Below are positions 9,345-17,987 of a stretch of DNA of 64,000 bases, piece after piece (within the stretch, counting starts at the first letter, position 1; each line of letters opens with the position of its first letter). The translations under genes were made by a program, and so were the position numbers. Source of the stretch: Leadbetterella lacunae (GTDB lineage: Bacteria; Bacteroidota; Bacteroidia; Cytophagales; Spirosomataceae); the NCBI RefSeq assembly GCF_042649125.1, contig NZ_JBHRYQ010000001.1, positions 372,001 to 436,000 of the forward strand. Reading direction: 5' to 3'. A model generated the notes under the pieces. That model did no database searches and had not been told where the DNA came from. It was given only the letters and a program-made list of their open reading frames with translations.

Positions 9345-9499
9345 TTGTAAATTTAGTTCATTGCAAAAGTATAGAGTGTTTTTGTGTTTTCCAATTATAA
9401 AGTTTATTTTGTGATTAATTTTATTGATAATTTAACTTTATAGTTGAACTCTCTGATTTTAATAGTTTGTTTTTTTTATTCTTAGTACTTTTTCCTAAA

Positions 9500-10657
9500 T
9501 CAATACAACAGATAAGGCTCTATCTCATCTTGCCATTGCTTAGGCTTTAGGTTGGTTTGAATTTCCACGCCAGCCTTTAGGGTTTCAAACGAATTTTGGA
9601 TGCCCAATAGTTTGTCTAAATGCCCTGCTCCGCTGGGGTTTGCATTTGTTTGGTAGAGCCTTTCATTGCAGGTTTGGGGATAGTTTAGAATTAATTCTTG
9701 TATCAGCTGAATACCAAATGAGACGGGACAAAATGTGTGCTTGTCGCTAATGCCCAATTGCAGGCCAAAGCAGGTTTCGCCGGCATATAATCCCCATTTT
9801 GGTATGTACTCGGTGGTAGAAATTTCAATGCCCTGTATATTGTGTTTGTCTAGCTGCTCTTTTAATGAAGGAGCATGAATCCATGGAGCACCCAAAACCT
9901 TGAAATCACGATTTGTGCCTCTTCCTTCGTTTATATTTATGCCCTCCAATAAACCTAAGCCGGGATAAAAAAACGCCGTTTCTAAGTCTTTGATAGCAGG
10001 CGATGTAGGCACGAAATTCCAGTTTGTGCCGTCTGGGAACTCATTTCTATTCCAGTTTTGTGCTTTTACTACGTGTAGCTCGAGGGTGGGAGTGTAGGTG
10101 CTGCCAAAGTACTTGGCCAACTCGCCCAAGGTGCAGCTGTGTCTGACAGGAACGCTCCATCTACCCATAAATGATGCACAAGCATTCGCCAATAATGGCC
10201 CTTCTGCCTTCTCCAAATCGCCGCCCAGCGGATTGGGCCTATCTAACACGATCAAGGTTTTATTTTGTTCGGCACAAGCTTCCATTATGTGGGTCATGGT
10301 CCATAAATAGGTGTAAAACCTACACCCCACATCGGGAATGTCAAACACTACGTTGTCTATATCTTGCAGGTCTTCTTTGCTGGGTTTCAGTTTGTCGGCA
10401 TATAGGCTCACCACCGGCAAATTCGTCAAGGCGTCTGTGGCGTTTGGCACCCAAGCACCATCTGCGGCACTGGCCGACAAGCCATGCTCAGGCGAAAAAA
10501 GCTTCACAATATTAAAACCAGACTTAAGCAAAGCCACCCGCGATTTCACACCGAAAGCATCCGTGGCCACGTCATTGGTCACCAAAGCCATACGGGTATT
10601 CCGCATAGGATTTCGTAATTCACAAAAAACATCTACCCCAAAAAGTACCTTACGCAT
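9500..10657 (-). CDS. DUF1343 protein, exo-beta-N-acetylmuramidase NamZ-like
   Basis: 385 residues spanning the whole DUF1343/NamZ domain. Family motifs are VTNDVATDA near the N-terminus, FSPEHGL, VVFDIPDVGCRFYTY, VLDRPNPLGG, and the second-half GLGLLEGININEGRGTNRDF and LQLGI. NamZ (GH171) releases MurNAc from the ends of peptidoglycan chains. Unlike many members, the frame starts with FGVDVF directly after MRKVL and has no signal peptide, so the protein may be cytosolic and act on imported muropeptides. No recycling partners are adjacent. Confidence 0.88.
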   Translation of the reverse strand: MRKVLFGVDVFCELRNPMRNTRMALVTNDVATDAFGVKSRVALLKSGFNIVKLFSPEHGLSASAADGAWVPNATDALTNLPVVSLYADKLKPSKEDLQDIDNVVFDIPDVGCRFYTYLWTMTHIMEACAEQNKTLIVLDRPNPLGGDLEKAEGPLLANACASFMGRWSVPVRHSCTLGELAKYFGSTYTPTLELHVVKAQNWNRNEFPDGTNWNFVPTSPAIKDLETAFFYPGLGLLEGININEGRGTNRDFKVLGAPWIHAPSLKEQLDKHNIQGIEISTTEYIPKWGLYAGETCFGLQLGISDKHTFCPVSFGIQLIQELILNYPQTCNERLYQTNANPSGAGHLDKLLGIQNSFETLKAGVEIQTNLKPKQWQDEIEPYLLY

Positions 10658-10868
10658 CCTGATTAGTTTTTGATAGTCAAATATAAGGGGAGAATGTTGT
10701 TATTGGGTTGGGGGATTGATGGATATAGGCTTAGTTAATGTTAATTATATTTTAATTAGACTTTGTATATTAATTAACGCACTGAGTAGTGAATTATGCT
10801 TTTAATTAGCTGAACAACTTTGCAAATTATACTAGCAGAGCTATTTCCTATTTTAAAATATTTATATC

Positions 10869-11336
10869 TTAAAATTCAAAATCACGACATTCTACCTCAC
10901 AAATACGACAGTTGATTGCTTCTAACTTGGGTATTAGCTGATTCAAATAAAAGCTAAAGTCGGTGTATCTGTCAGCTAATAATATCCGTTTGCCGATTCC
11001 TGGACTAAAATGCAATTCATAATGTTTACCAAATGCATTATATTTATTTTCTAATGAGTAAATTAAGAGTTGAATATTTTCAGAGTAATTAGTGTCCCAA
11101 ATTATAAGGGCGTTTACTTTTTTTGCCTTTTCTCTTTTATCCAGAATTTCATAGACTACTTTGGTGTCTGGAAAATCATGATATTCAAATTTGTCAATAT
11201 CATCTTCAGAAATGGAGGTAACAGTACCGGTTTTACTTTTTAAGTTCCAAAAGTTTTCAGTAAAGCTTTTAATTAAATTTGATTGGCTAGTATTATCTGT
11301 GAGAATTCTAATTTTTATTGTTCTTGAAACACCCAT
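10869..11336 (-). CDS. hypothetical protein
   Basis: 155 residues, soluble, no signal peptide. The sequence alternates beta strands and helices (IKIRILTDN, VNALIIWDTN, RILLADRYTD), suggesting a small alpha/beta domain. The Cys pair near the C-terminus (CRICEVECRDF) could bind metal. I recognise no family. It starts with ATG and stands alone 212 bp downstream of the following Cys/His protein. Confidence 0.55.
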   Translation of the reverse strand: MGVSRTIKIRILTDNTSQSNLIKSFTENFWNLKSKTGTVTSISEDDIDKFEYHDFPDTKVVYEILDKREKAKKVNALIIWDTNYSENIQLLIYSLENKYNAFGKHYELHFSPGIGKRILLADRYTDFSFYLNQLIPKLEAINCRICEVECRDFEF

Positions 11337-11548
11337 TTATTAAGATTTTTTTTTGTGCTTAAATATTTCTATAGTTTGTGGTAAACTTGAATAGCTATTT
11401 TAATAAACTACGGTTCGATTTTTGAAAATGTATTGTTTACCTTTTTTCGGTTTGAAGACTTCATGACACTATAGCTTATATAGAAAAATAAATAGAATGT
11501 TTAATTTTTTGGGTTATTAATAAATATTCCAAAGCCAGCGTGTGCTAC

Positions 11549-12541
11549 TTAAATTTTAGTATAGTTTTTAAATAAATTTATCTTTGTCCGTAATTTAGGG
11601 TCATGTTCAAAAGCATTTTCTTCAAATGTTTGCCTGTATTTACTGAGAATACTTTTTGGAATAGTATTATATAATTTTGGTGACATTGCCCAAAACTCCA
11701 ATCGAAGTATAATGAAATCGCTAATTTCTTTGAGTACTTGTTTATTTTTAATTTTCCCAATTTTGTTTATTTTATTTATTGTCCAATCACATTGGAATTC
11801 ATTAAGAAACCCAGCTATAAAAAATGACTTTGATTTATAAGGAAAAAGGCTTAAAAAAGATGTTTTGAAAGGGTTAGGCTGTTTACTTTTCCATGCTTCA
11901 AAAGTTTCTCCGTTCTCTCTTTTAGGTAACTTGTCAATATTTAGCGGAACAGAAAAGCAAATATCTATTCTTTCAATTGGTTGAGTAAGAAATGTAAATT
12001 CGCTGTAGTTTTCACTCCTGAAAGCATCTTCGAATTTTTTTTTGTAATAATTTAAATTTTGTATCCCTTCTTTCGTCCCGTCATATAATAATCTTTTTAT
12101 TTCATGAGTTTGTGGATTTCCAAAGTCGGCAAGTTCATTTATGTGATCTAAAACTTCTTCTTTACGACGTATTTCTTGACATAAACCTCTATAGCAAAAA
12201 AGTGCCTGAGTCTTGGGTTCAAATAGATTCAACTTCACTCCATTTTCAATGTGTTTAAAGACTTCTACATCATGAAATGGACAAAACCCTAGAAATGCGA
12301 ATGCTTTATTTATTCCAACTTTGGTAAATTTTTGAATTCCTTTTTCCTCTATCTCAAAACCATTTGTTCTTTCCAACTGAATCAAATGATTTTTTATACT
12401 CATTTCTCTTAAAATTCCATTTTTTTGTAATATATGAGAATTTATTGCTTGTTTTTCACAATCTTCAAATAAGCATATCCTTTGCTTATTTGTTACGTTT
12501 CGAAGAGCATTTGTTAATGCTAATTTATTTTCAATCTTCAT
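11549..12541 (-). CDS. hypothetical protein with N-terminal Cys/His zinc-knuckle-like motif
   Basis: 330 residues. Near the N-terminus are C23-x4-C28-x7-H36 (ICLFEDCEKQAINSHILQ) and C87-x2-H90 (FCPFHDVEVFKHIE), spaced like a treble-clef zinc site. The remainder is helical and basic with no membrane segments. The SHILQK and FCxxHD blocks look like a recurrent bacterial domain that I cannot name. Codon use is very AT-rich, suggesting horizontal gain. The function is unknown; nucleic-acid binding is possible. Confidence 0.6.
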   Translation of the reverse strand: MKIENKLALTNALRNVTNKQRICLFEDCEKQAINSHILQKNGILREMSIKNHLIQLERTNGFEIEEKGIQKFTKVGINKAFAFLGFCPFHDVEVFKHIENGVKLNLFEPKTQALFCYRGLCQEIRRKEEVLDHINELADFGNPQTHEIKRLLYDGTKEGIQNLNYYKKKFEDAFRSENYSEFTFLTQPIERIDICFSVPLNIDKLPKRENGETFEAWKSKQPNPFKTSFLSLFPYKSKSFFIAGFLNEFQCDWTINKINKIGKIKNKQVLKEISDFIILRLEFWAMSPKLYNTIPKSILSKYRQTFEENAFEHDPKLRTKINLFKNYTKI

Positions 12542-12816
12542 TTTTATTGTGTGTTTTTTTAAAATTTTAATAATTTCTCACCATAAATTCTTAGAAATCG
12601 AATTATTTTTACAGGAAATTTTAAAGTCTACATATTCAATATTAAAAATTCAATAACCATTATTTTAGATTTTTTTCTCGACTTTTTGAGAATCAGGAGT
12701 GTTTTTTATAAACCGAACCAACATCCACCCTCCAAATCTACACCAAAATCCCAACAAACTCCCCAACCCACCCACTTATTGATTTATCGGTAAAAAAACT
12801 ATGGTTTCCCCCTATA

Positions 12817-13719
12817 TCAAAAGAACTTAACGAGGGTTCGCATGCTTAAAAATATGAGGAGTAGGCCTACCAATACGGTGATGGGTTTTCTTGGGATTTT
12901 GTTTACCAGGTATGCTCCTAGGGGTGCGGCTATTACGCCTCCTATCACCAAACCGGCTATCACTCGCCAGCCGCTGATGCCATCAAAAAGTATAAAGGTG
13001 ATGCCACTCGCAAACGAAATTGCAAATTCGGCTGTGTTTACCGAGCCAATGGTATATCGCGGGTCGCCGCCGCGGCCCATCAGGGTAGAGGTCACGATGG
13101 GTCCCCAACCGCCGCCGCCCACTGCGTCCATAAAGCCGCCAAATACGGCCAATACACCTATTTTTTTGGTTTCTTTTTTTACTATTTTCTTGCGTAATCC
13201 TTTCAATATAATCACGATGGCCAGTATCATCATGTAGGCCGCTATGTAGGGTTTTATGGCGTTGCCGTCTATCACGTCTGCCAGCAGGTAGGCTCCGGTT
13301 ACACTGCCCAGCACGCCGGGTATAATAAGCTGCAGTACGAGTTTTTCGTTGATGTTTTTAAACTTATAGTGCGATATGGCCGAGGCACCGGTGGTGAATA
13401 TTTCGGCCACGTGTACGCTCATGCTGCTGACCACCGGACTGACGCCAAATGACAGTAAAAACGAGGTGGAAGTGGCTCCGTAGCCCATGCCGAGGGTGCC
13501 GTCCACCAACTGAGCGAAAATGCCGATCAAAAGAAATATCACGAAGTCGGAATTGAATCCGTTCACGATTTTGGTGAGGTTAAATTTGTCTTGGTAGTTA
13601 AACAGGATAGACAGCAGCAGGGCTATCAGGATGGTCATGGGTATGAGGTACCAGAGGCTTTTCTTAAACTTGGACTGCCCCTCAAGGGTTTCGATACGCT
13701 CTAAATGTTCTGTGCTCAT
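12817..13719 (-). CDS. TauE/SafE (TSUP) family membrane transporter
   Basis: 300 residues with about eight or nine membrane segments. The two internally repeated TSUP motifs are visible: QLVDGTLGMGYGATSTSFLLSFG in the first half (Gly-rich) and FMDAVGGGGWGPIVTSTLMGRG in the second. Family members export sulfite, sulfonates or other small organic anions. It starts only 5 bp after the stop codon of the DUF2490 outer-membrane-type protein, so the two form an operon. Confidence 0.9.
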   Translation of the reverse strand: MSTEHLERIETLEGQSKFKKSLWYLIPMTILIALLLSILFNYQDKFNLTKIVNGFNSDFVIFLLIGIFAQLVDGTLGMGYGATSTSFLLSFGVSPVVSSMSVHVAEIFTTGASAISHYKFKNINEKLVLQLIIPGVLGSVTGAYLLADVIDGNAIKPYIAAYMMILAIVIILKGLRKKIVKKETKKIGVLAVFGGFMDAVGGGGWGPIVTSTLMGRGGDPRYTIGSVNTAEFAISFASGITFILFDGISGWRVIAGLVIGGVIAAPLGAYLVNKIPRKPITVLVGLLLIFLSMRTLVKFF

Positions 13720-13724
13720 TTTTT

Positions 13725-14465
13725 TTATAGGTTTATTTTATGATTAACGGTAAATCTGATAATGTCTCGCTCAAAAAACTGGTAGCCAGACGCCCGCTGC
13801 TGATACCAATGCAGGTACCCGAGTTCGAGGGCGAGTTTGTTTGTGAGGCTTTGTTCTATGCCCACATAGAGGCGGTTTTGGTCAAACTGATTGTACAATA
13901 TTTTTTTGCCCGCATTTACCATGAGTTCGTCGCTGAGTTTTAGGGCGGTGGGATTTTTGGAGGTTTCGGGGCTAAGTTTATAGGTAGCTTGCAGTCGATA
14001 TCTAAACCTAAAATTAAAGTCGTGGCCGGCAAGCAATTTGTTGCCGCTGTTTCGGTGAATAAACCGCTCGTCTATTCTAAATCGGTGTTGGAGTGTAAGC
14101 CTTTTGTTTAGGGGGTTTCGGTGGTTTATTTCTTGTACGGGCCTTATTTCGGGCACCACCAAGCTAAGGGGTGAGGCAGGGCTTTGCGGACTCTGCCTCG
14201 AATAGGTCAGGCCCACGGCCACGTCGGTGTTGGGGCTGAGTTTGTAATGCATCCGCGAATGCACAATAAGGTGATGCTGTATGTTATGCTCAAAGAATCG
14301 TCTGTCTTCGAGTTCGTTGTGCCAAGTTAGGGTTTTGTTTATGCTGAGTTGGTTGTAATACCGAAGCCAAAACAGGCTTTGGTGGCTTACCTGTTTTGAC
14401 TGTGCTTTTGCTCCAACATACAGCAGCCAAAACAAGGGTAGGAGGAGGACGTTTTTAGTTCTGAT
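13725..14465 (-). CDS. DUF2490 domain protein (outer-membrane beta-barrel-like), unusual start
   Basis: The mature part (SLFWLRYYNQLSINKTLTWHNELEDRRFF... ending RFTVNHKINL) is a standard DUF2490 protein with alternating strands ending in an aromatic-rich last strand, as in outer-membrane proteins. There is no in-frame ATG. The first non-ATG start is TTG at 14435, which leaves a signal peptide of about 11 residues without basic residues. The frame stays open upstream to an ATC at 14465 that gives a normal signal (RTKNVLLLPLFWLLYVGAKA). A rare ATC start or a base error is likely. It forms an operon with the TSUP transporter. Confidence 0.75.
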   Translation of the reverse strand: MRTKNVLLLPLFWLLYVGAKAQSKQVSHQSLFWLRYYNQLSINKTLTWHNELEDRRFFEHNIQHHLIVHSRMHYKLSPNTDVAVGLTYSRQSPQSPASPLSLVVPEIRPVQEINHRNPLNKRLTLQHRFRIDERFIHRNSGNKLLAGHDFNFRFRYRLQATYKLSPETSKNPTALKLSDELMVNAGKKILYNQFDQNRLYVGIEQSLTNKLALELGYLHWYQQRASGYQFFERDIIRFTVNHKINL

Positions 14466-14713
14466 AAAATTCTTTGGTTTAAATTAGAATACAAATATAT
14501 ATATACTCTACTTAATCTACCAAATTTATAGACTAATACTTTTCCTTTATTTTTTGAGCTTAAACTTTTTGAGGGGAAAGTGGGGGAGAAGCTACAGGAA
14601 TTGTGTTTTGGTAAGTATCAAAAATACCTATTTTGGGGATCAAAACTGGGGTGGTGAACTTTTGACTGACTTCTATATATGGTAATAGGTGTTTTTACAT
14701 GCTGTGTGCTATG

Positions 14714-14920
14714 TTAATATTGAATTTCATTTTTATTCGGAGAGTTTTTAGCCATAAAGGTGATTTCATCACTTGTCTGCTTTACCGATATTTGGTTATC
14801 GTTTGTAAATGTGTCTGCAGGCACATTCCGTGATTGGTACGTGGACCATTGCCAAATAAAAAACACGGTAACTAGGCTAAACCATATTATTCGGAAGATA
14901 TTTCGTTTTTTCATTTTCAT
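14714..14920 (-). pseudogene. N-terminal fragment of an alpha/beta hydrolase
   Basis: 68 residues: one membrane anchor (IIWFSLVTVFFIWQW), then STYQSRNVPADTF and EITFMAKNS. This resembles the first about 65 residues of anchored alpha/beta hydrolases, where a TYQ...VP segment and a beta hairpin precede the FYPG catalytic strand. The frame stops just before that strand should begin, and no hydrolase core follows downstream. I therefore read it as a decayed remnant. It could instead be a genuine small membrane protein. Confidence 0.45.
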
Positions 14921-15040
14921 AAGTTTCCTAAGTGAAGTTCTTACTCCAATTTGCCAATAAAGTGGCAGACTTGAAAGTTTTCAAGGTCTTAGTTTCGCTA
15001 ATTTTCCTAAACCAGCTTTGGGTGTTTTTCTGTTTCTGTT

Positions 15041-15051
15041 ATTAGTTATGT
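15041..15051. repeat. 11 bp target duplication, left
   Basis: ATTAGTTATGT, repeated exactly at 15375-15385 on the other side of the miniature element. Confidence 0.85.
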
Positions 15052-15374
15052 ACTGTCAAACGGGTAAAAAAATAGGAAATAAATCTTTACATCGCCCTGC
15101 ACTGTTTGAGCACTGTTAAAATTCTTTTGGGAAGTAAATTTTTATTAGAACATTGACAATAAGAATTTTAATTGTGCGAGTTTGCAGGACGGTTGGCCGC
15201 TGCCGTGCAGTTTTTTTTGCTCCGTTTTTTTTGAAGGGTCCGGCCTACCGGAAAAATGGAGGCCCCGCTGGCAGGCGACCCAGTTAATGAAAGGGGGGGG
15301 GGGATTAAAAAATGGCTTCAATGGTAGGTTTAAGCTATGTTTTCTTTAAAAATAAAAATTAACCGTTTAACAGT
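15052..15374 (+). mobile_element. miniature inverted-repeat element, copy A (323 bp)
   Basis: Starts ACTGTCAAACGG and ends CCGTTTAACAGT, a 12 bp terminal inverted repeat with one mismatch. It is flanked by an exact 11 bp duplication. The interior has no ORF but contains several hairpin arms (AAAATTCTT/AAGAATTTT), a GC-rich core (GCAGGACGGTTGGCCGCTGCC), TCCGG-CCTA-CCGGA at 15239-15252 and a poly-G tract. Near-identical copies lie at 45471-45770 (inverted) and 56613-56945. It must be moved by a transposase elsewhere; IS4-type enzymes give duplications of about this length, but the family is not known. Confidence 0.9.
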
Positions 15375-15385
15375 ATTAGTTATGT
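15375..15385. repeat. 11 bp target duplication, right
   Basis: ATTAGTTATGT, the exact partner of 15041-15051. Confidence 0.85.
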
Positions 15386-15411
15386 ATGTATTATGCGGAC
15401 AATAGCCTAAT

Positions 15412-16062
15412 TTATTTATTGCATTTTGGCTGTTCTTTGTTGAGTATATCTGTTTTGGTAAAGGTGTTTTTGGTGCTCGGTTGCCAAGTGAAATCTTTAA
15501 CTTTTATAACTGTAAATATTTTATTTGGGTCAGCATTATATAGTTGGTTAGTGAAGGTATCTTCTAATACTCTCAAGCTGTCAATGCCACATGGCGAAAG
15601 CTTTTTTTGCGTAGCCAAATTACCTAAACTGTCAATTACACTTGGTTTTATGCCACTATTTAATGAAACAGAAACTGCTTGGTTATTATCTAATCTTTGT
15701 ACAATATAGAGCCCTTCTATAGCGGTGTCTACATAAAAAGTATTGAATTGGTAACGGCCGCCAGTTAGGTAAATCGCCACGTCTGTTAAGCAAGGCGAAG
15801 GCTTACTAACAATCCTTAAATTGGTTCTGTCAATAGGTTGATTGGGATATAGGGCTATTAAGGCTTGTTTCATTGCCAAAGTGCCCACCACCAATCCATC
15901 GCACAAATGTCCGTGAAATTTTTCAAGGTCTTTTATAGAAACAGTTTGTTCGTTGGTCAATCTTCCTTTTGAAAAATCGGTATCGATCGTTTTAAATGAA
16001 ATGTGTTTGTTTGTGCTGCAAGCAGTGGCAACTATGACGATAATGAATAGGTATATTTTCAT
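15412..16062 (-). CDS. FmdE-like lipoprotein
   Basis: 216 residues. The signal peptide ends in a lipobox (VIVATAC), so it is probably an anchored periplasmic or surface protein. The FmdE (formylmethanofuran dehydrogenase subunit E) motif FHGHLCDGLVVGTLAMKQ is clear, with the HGHLC metal-site residues, followed by conserved Cys in SPCLTD and SPCGID. Members of this superfamily bind metal or haem-like cofactors; Bacteroidota secreted forms have no assigned role. It stands alone next to miniature element copy A. Confidence 0.8.
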   Translation of the reverse strand: MKIYLFIIVIVATACSTNKHISFKTIDTDFSKGRLTNEQTVSIKDLEKFHGHLCDGLVVGTLAMKQALIALYPNQPIDRTNLRIVSKPSPCLTDVAIYLTGGRYQFNTFYVDTAIEGLYIVQRLDNNQAVSVSLNSGIKPSVIDSLGNLATQKKLSPCGIDSLRVLEDTFTNQLYNADPNKIFTVIKVKDFTWQPSTKNTFTKTDILNKEQPKCNK

Positions 16063-16682
16063 GTCAATTATTAAATCTATGTTTAGGCTAAAGTTTAGTT
16101 TCGATAAGAGTTATCGTCGCAATTTCCCGTTTTAATTTTCAATTTGGGTAAAAAAACACAAGTATTTGCCTTTTTGGGCTAAAAGCTACTGCAAAAGTTT
16201 ATGGACAAGTGCTAATCTAAAGTTTTGATAAAGTTGTAGGCTTGTTGATTTCACAAATGGCGAGCTTTTCAGCTAACAAATTGTTTTTTAATGAAGAACA
16301 TTTGGTTAATCTCGAAATTGTAGCTAATACTTACGTAATACAAATACCTCTGGTGGGGATAAAAAATCCAACTATTAGACAATTGGAGTAAAATGGAAGT
16401 AGCCGTTTTCTTAAATAGGGGTTTATTTGAAATATGTAGGTAATTCTATGTGATGTACCATTAAAATAGGCTGTGTTTCTAATCAACCTTTCTGATTTAT
16501 TAAAAATAGAAAAAGGATTTATTACGCTAATAATAAACCCTTTTTCGGAATGTCAATATTTTCTCCTTTAGAAAAAACGTTTGTAACGATCTTGAGTTGA
16601 ATCAATGATCTTGAAAAATAATATTCTGTTTTAAAGGGCAAAACTCCCAATAACTGAAACGAGGATAATCATAAAGGCAAAA
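16063..16682. other. intergenic region, no gene seen
   Basis: 620 bp AT-rich region between two minus-strand lipoprotein genes. It contains one strong hairpin (annotated at 16509) and the presumed promoter of the FmdE-like gene. No ORF over 60 codons or repeat was supported. Confidence 0.5.
16509..16546 (-). terminator. possible terminator of the YHYH gene
   Basis: Inverted repeat GAAAAAGGATTTATTA / TAATAATAAACCCTTTTTC with a CGC loop. On the minus strand it is followed by TCTATTTTTAAT. It lies about 137 bp beyond the YHYH gene stop, so the link is plausible but not tight. Confidence 0.45.
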
Positions 16683-17465
16683 TCAGTTTGTAAAAGTACC
16701 TTTTGTACCAAAGTAACTGCCTGTTTTTAACAGATAAAACCTGCTGCCCAAATACGCTGTATTACTTGCATGATAATGATAGATTGGGGTTGAGAAATCG
16801 GCTGTGGTGCCTACATGACCACCGTTGGCATCCAAATTAGAAGGATAGGTTCCGTCGGCATCTTTTCGTGCATAAATAGGGAATCCATCTCTTAAAAAGC
16901 CGATGAGGTTGGCGTTGTCGTTACCCGTAAAATCACCTGTGCAATGGTAGTGGTAGGTGTTGCTCGGTCCTGGGTGTGCACCGGCCCTGTCGAATGCCGA
17001 AAGTACGCCTGAATCTACGGGTACGTTTCCTCCTTCTCTATCGTTGTAAATCGGTACTCCGTTTAATGCCATACCTATTGGCCCCAAAACGGTGGCTTCT
17101 TTGGTACTAGCTTCAGTAGGGTTTGTTGGTAAAGTCATCGAATAATTTTGAGTGGCAATCTTACCCGGATTTAGGTTTTGGCCTGTATAAGGTGTTTCGT
17201 ATAGAGCAGCACCTGTTCCCCAATAAGGAGATACATGGTCGGGAGTACCGTTAGATTTTAAAGTGATGCTGTTATCACTTGTTGAAATGGTGACAGCACT
17301 CATGTATTTTGATTTTACAACGCTTGTGATAGAAACCCCTGTTGTAGCAGTTCCTGTACTTGGTGTAACTGTGGTATCTTCAGTAGATGACTTGCTGCAT
17401 GAATACAAGGCAATACTTAAAGCAATAAAACTTGCCGGGATAATAACTTTTTTTAATTTGTTCAT
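16683..17465 (-). CDS. YHYH-domain lipoprotein
   Basis: 260 residues, signal peptide ending in lipobox LYSC, then a Ser/Thr-rich linker. The core contains the YHYH motif twice in spirit (NTYHYHCTGDF and PIYHYHASNT), with GPIGMALNGVPIYN and GFLRDGFPIYA, the standard blocks of the YHYH protein family. These are secreted proteins of unknown role, probably metal-binding through the His residues. A single gene with a long upstream region. Confidence 0.88.
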   Translation of the reverse strand: MNKLKKVIIPASFIALSIALYSCSKSSTEDTTVTPSTGTATTGVSITSVVKSKYMSAVTISTSDNSITLKSNGTPDHVSPYWGTGAALYETPYTGQNLNPGKIATQNYSMTLPTNPTEASTKEATVLGPIGMALNGVPIYNDREGGNVPVDSGVLSAFDRAGAHPGPSNTYHYHCTGDFTGNDNANLIGFLRDGFPIYARKDADGTYPSNLDANGGHVGTTADFSTPIYHYHASNTAYLGSRFYLLKTGSYFGTKGTFTN

Positions 17466-17987
17466 TTTTTTTAGTTTAGTATGAAAGAATTTCCTTTTAA
17501 AGAAGACCTGTTTATTTTTAATACGACCTTTTATTTTAATTCGTTGCTCGGTAAAATAATTTATTTAATGCCTGTTTTTTGGTGTGGCTTAGTCTGTGAC
17601 TCTTTTTTTTGTAGGTAAATGAAGTTGCAGTCGCCGAATACGAAACACACATTTTAAGTGTTTAATCGTTAGTTTTGATATAGCTTTTTCAATTGTTTTA
17701 TTGGGTGGAAAGCCATTTTACCAATCTGCAGAGAGTTTTTTTATGTTTAGCTATTATTCTCCTATACTTCCTAAAGGTTGGTGTGTTTATATTGTTTAAA
17801 TGCATTAACTAAGCATGCATTTTTCATGTAATTTTTATTTTTTTTGTGAAAGATGTAAAAATACGCGGTTTTATAAACAGGTATTTACACTCACTTAATT
17901 ATCAGGGTTTTATCAGAAATTTGTTTTAAAGGCGAAATCTGAAAAGCCTATTTAAAATAGAGTAGGAAATAATGTAAATTATTAAGG
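17466..17987. other. divergent intergenic region
   Basis: 522 bp between the divergent YHYH gene (minus) and the decarboxylase gene (plus). It should contain both promoters. No ORF or clear repeat. A poor purine stretch (TTAAGG) precedes the plus-strand ATG. Confidence 0.5.

Noticed and set aside
10171..10515. Plus-strand open frames of 70-114 codons across the NamZ gene
   Set aside because: They lie antisense to a well-supported gene and show no family motif.
11578..11760. Alternative minus-strand frame inside the 330-residue unknown gene
   Set aside because: It overlaps a longer frame with a consistent Cys/His motif and has no start signal of its own.
7990..12541. A complete phage-defence island
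   Set aside because: Only one toxin-antitoxin pair is supported; the two unknown genes have no recognised defence domain.
15292..15302. Phase-variable poly-G tract
   Set aside because: It lies inside a non-coding miniature element, not in a gene or promoter.
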